Origin: Lachnospiraceae bacterium
GTDB lineage: Bacteria > Bacillota > Clostridia > Lachnospirales > Lachnospiraceae
NCBI GenBank assembly: GCA_900765975.1
Contig: CAAFTS010000055.1
Location: 1-18,501 of the forward strand
Direction: 5' to 3'
Length of the DNA stretch: 18,501 nt
Shown here: piece after piece, positions 16,702 through 18,501 of the stretch
Numbering within the stretch: position 1 is the stretch's first letter
Layout: the number at the start of each line of letters is the position of its first letter
Made by a program: the position numbers and the translations under genes
Notes under the pieces: model-generated
Told to the model about the DNA's origin: nothing
Seen by the model: only the letters and a program-made list of their open reading frames with translations
Database searches by the model: none

Positions 16702-18417
16702 ATGTTTAAGCAAAGGATCAGAAAAAAACTCTTAAATTTATCGATTATACACCAGGCTGTTATGACAGTATTTATCGGGTGTACCATTTTTTTGATATTT
16801 TTTGTCTCTTATATTTTTCAGACCAATAAAGTGTTTGAAGATGCAAATAAATCATATGCAGAAGATCTTGTTTTGCAATTAGAAGAAAGTATTTACAGTA
16901 ATTATGAATCATTAAAAAATACGATTCACTATATTTCATTCCAGACAGATCTTCAGAATTTTCTGTTGGAGAAAGATCCGTCTCAGAAGTATGTTTATTT
17001 TAGTCGGATCAATCAGTTCTGGGCTAATATGACATCTTTGAATCCCCAGATTATTGATTATGTTATTATTGATAAGAATCAGGCAACATATTCTCTTCTC
17101 GGTACAGAAGTGGAATTGATCCCAACAGAACAGATTGGAGCAAATGTTTCCATTTATTCAACGACGAATGTATCTGATGAACCGATATTTGTTATGTGTT
17201 CGCCGATTAAATGTACCAATATTTTACTTTCTACAAATGAAACAATTGGTTATATTTATATGATTTTAGATAAAAGTGCACTTGCATTTCAGAGTAATAC
17301 GCATTTATTTACATCGAATACATATTTGCGGCTGACAACGGAGGATGGAACCTGTTTTTGGGAAAATAGAACGAATGAATTTGCAGGAGAAGAGTCTCTT
17401 CCTGTTCCGACGATACAGCATAAGCTGTCGGATTTAGGGATTACGATTTTTGCATATCCCGGACAGGATGCGACAATGTCTAAATTATTTAATACGCTGT
17501 TAAAATATACGTTAGTCTTTATCTTTATATTAATTATTGTTATTTTATTGTGGATCTATTTTGTAACACATACCGTCAGACCAATCAAGGAATTGACTGA
17601 TTATATTGCAAAGATTAATAGTGGTTCCCTAAAAGAATTATCCGGACAGATCGAGTTAGAGGGGTATCTTGAAATAGATACAATAAATAATCAGTTTAAT
17701 AATATGTTGAAAACGATCAAGCATTTAAATAAGCAGGTTTTTTTGACAACCTCACAATTATATGAAGCACAACTCAGCAAAGAAAAAATAGATCTGCAGT
17801 ATTTGCGGAGCCAGATAAATCCGCATTTCTTATATAATACGCTGGAATCTTTAAAAGGTTTGGCGGCTGAGTCTGGAAACAAAGAGATTGTAAAATTTAC
17901 AAAGGCATTATCCAGTATTTTTAAATATAGTTTAAAGGGAGAGGCAGAGGTTCCGTTATCAGAAGAACTGAAAATTATTAAAAACTATATATATATCCAG
18001 CATATTCGATTTGCGGATCGGTTTTTTGTAGAATTTTTTGTGAATGATTCACTTTTGGATTGCCGATTGCCTAAAATGATTTTACAGCCGCTTGTAGAAA
18101 ATGCAATCGTACATGGGATAGAAGATTGTCCTTCTTTGTGTAAATTGAGCATTTCAGCAGTACAGGAAACAGAAAAAGATTTATGTATCTGTATTTTTAA
18201 TGAAGGAATTCCGATTCAACCAGATAAGTTAAAAGAAATACAGCTGGAACTTAAAAATAGTAAAAATTTTCTTTTGGATGAACAACCTAAGAGCATTGGG
18301 CTGCATAATGTAAATAACCGGATCAGATTGACATATGGGGAACCGTATGGGCTTACAATTGATAGTTCGGTAGAGGGTACAACTGTTTTCCTGCGGATAC
18401 CAATATCCAAAGGGTAG
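16702..18417 (+). CDS. YesM-type sensor histidine kinase (His_kinase plus HATPase)
   Basis: This 571-residue membrane kinase has a first membrane segment at about 18-38, an extracellular sensing region of about 220 residues, a second membrane segment at about 266-288, a HAMP domain (to about 345), and a His_kinase domain with SQINPHFLYNTLESLKGLA, where His375 is the phosphorylation site. The ATP-binding part has the N-box LVENAIVHG (Asn467) and the G-box GLHNVNNRIRLTYG. This is the class of kinase that works with AraC-type (YesN) response regulators to control sugar-use operons. No regulator is present in the window, so the partner may lie beyond either edge. AGGAGG (16691-16696) is 5 bases before the ATG. 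A role in sensing a sugar from host glycans follows from context, not from the sequence of the sensor domain. Confidence 0.93.
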   Translation: MFKQRIRKKLLNLSIIHQAVMTVFIGCTIFLIFFVSYIFQTNKVFEDANKSYAEDLVLQLEESIYSNYESLKNTIHYISFQTDLQNFLLEKDPSQKYVYFSRINQFWANMTSLNPQIIDYVIIDKNQATYSLLGTEVELIPTEQIGANVSIYSTTNVSDEPIFVMCSPIKCTNILLSTNETIGYIYMILDKSALAFQSNTHLFTSNTYLRLTTEDGTCFWENRTNEFAGEESLPVPTIQHKLSDLGITIFAYPGQDATMSKLFNTLLKYTLVFIFILIIVILLWIYFVTHTVRPIKELTDYIAKINSGSLKELSGQIELEGYLEIDTINNQFNNMLKTIKHLNKQVFLTTSQLYEAQLSKEKIDLQYLRSQINPHFLYNTLESLKGLAAESGNKEIVKFTKALSSIFKYSLKGEAEVPLSEELKIIKNYIYIQHIRFADRFFVEFFVNDSLLDCRLPKMILQPLVENAIVHGIEDCPSLCKLSISAVQETEKDLCICIFNEGIPIQPDKLKEIQLELKNSKNFLLDEQPKSIGLHNVNNRIRLTYGEPYGLTIDSSVEGTTVFLRIPISKG

Positions 18418-18430
18418 TGTAAAGTAGCCT

Positions 18431-18501
18431 ATGAAAAAATTGGAGCTAAAAAATAGCTCCATTGGAACCTTGAAAATTGCAGATATGTTAGTTTGCGGCA
18501 A
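18431..18501 (+). CDS. Possible 5' end of a further gene (unrecognised)
   Basis: From ATG 18431 the frame stays open to the window edge and reads MKKLELKNSSIGTLKIADML, then VCG. The pattern of a short basic start followed by IADMLVCG is similar to the first strand of a Rossmann-type nucleotide-binding enzyme such as an FAD-dependent oxidoreductase, but the glycine motif would fall beyond the edge. No good ribosome site precedes the ATG, and a hairpin lies inside the frame. It may be chance. Confidence 0.3.
   Translation, partial: MKKLELKNSSIGTLKIADMLVCG
18441..18461 (-). terminator. Short hairpin with a U tract on the minus strand
   Basis: TGGAGCTA (18441-18448) pairs perfectly with TAGCTCCA (18454-18461) around an AAAAA loop. 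On the minus strand the stem is followed by ATTTTTTC, a good U tract, while the + strand has none. It could terminate a convergent gene entering from the right, or the kinase transcript weakly. It conflicts with the possible coding start at 18431, and only one of the two readings is likely right. Confidence 0.4.

Noticed and set aside
18229..18501. Minus-strand open frame of about 90 codons reaching the right edge
   Set aside because: It lies mostly antisense to the conserved ATP-binding end of the histidine kinase and has no recognisable domain. The hairpin at 18441-18461 also sits inside it.

Overview
The window looks like part of a gut Lachnospiraceae chromosome (Clostridia, low GC). The evidence is A/T-rich codon use, strong AAAGGAGG-type ribosome binding sites, surface glycosidases with FIVAR and InlB-type repeats ending in the non-canonical sorting signal VQTGD, a YesM-type sensor kinase, and a CUT1 sugar transporter without its own ATPase. 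Every gene I can support is on the + strand.

Layout. (1) 1-3339: a cell-wall-anchored GH101 endo-alpha-N-acetylgalactosaminidase, the enzyme that releases Gal-beta-1,3-GalNAc from mucin core-1 O-glycans. Its signal peptide begins before the window and is one frame out of register with the catalytic part. The break lies near 175-186, and the usual N-terminal sandwich domain is missing. (2) 3346-5367: a cytoplasmic glycosidase-like protein (GHL6/GH151-type barrel plus a GH42-type trimerisation domain). (3) 5368-5549: a non-coding region with an A/T dyad and a candidate promoter. (4) 5550-12788: a sugar-binding lipoprotein, two permeases, a DUF5107 plus TPR protein, and a sugar nucleotidyltransferase fused to an N-acetylhexosamine 1-kinase (NahK-like). 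(5) 12810-16544: a second VQTGD-anchored surface protein with a GH123/DUF4091-type catalytic domain and a CBM32, followed by a terminator-like hairpin. (6) 16599-16701: a well-formed promoter with direct repeats, then a sensor histidine kinase (16702-18417). (7) 18418-18501: a short hairpin and possibly the first codons of another gene.

How it may work together (inference). The surface enzymes release GalNAc-containing sugars from host glycans, the CUT1 transporter imports them with a shared ATPase encoded elsewhere, and cytoplasmic enzymes trim them. The fused kinase/nucleotidyltransferase could take a free N-acetylhexosamine to HexNAc-1-phosphate and then to UDP-HexNAc. No GH112 galacto-N-biose phosphorylase is visible, so either it lies elsewhere or the DUF5107 protein or the GHL6-like protein does that step. 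The most notable features are the fusion enzyme, the DUF5107 protein in this setting, and the broken, shortened GH101 gene.
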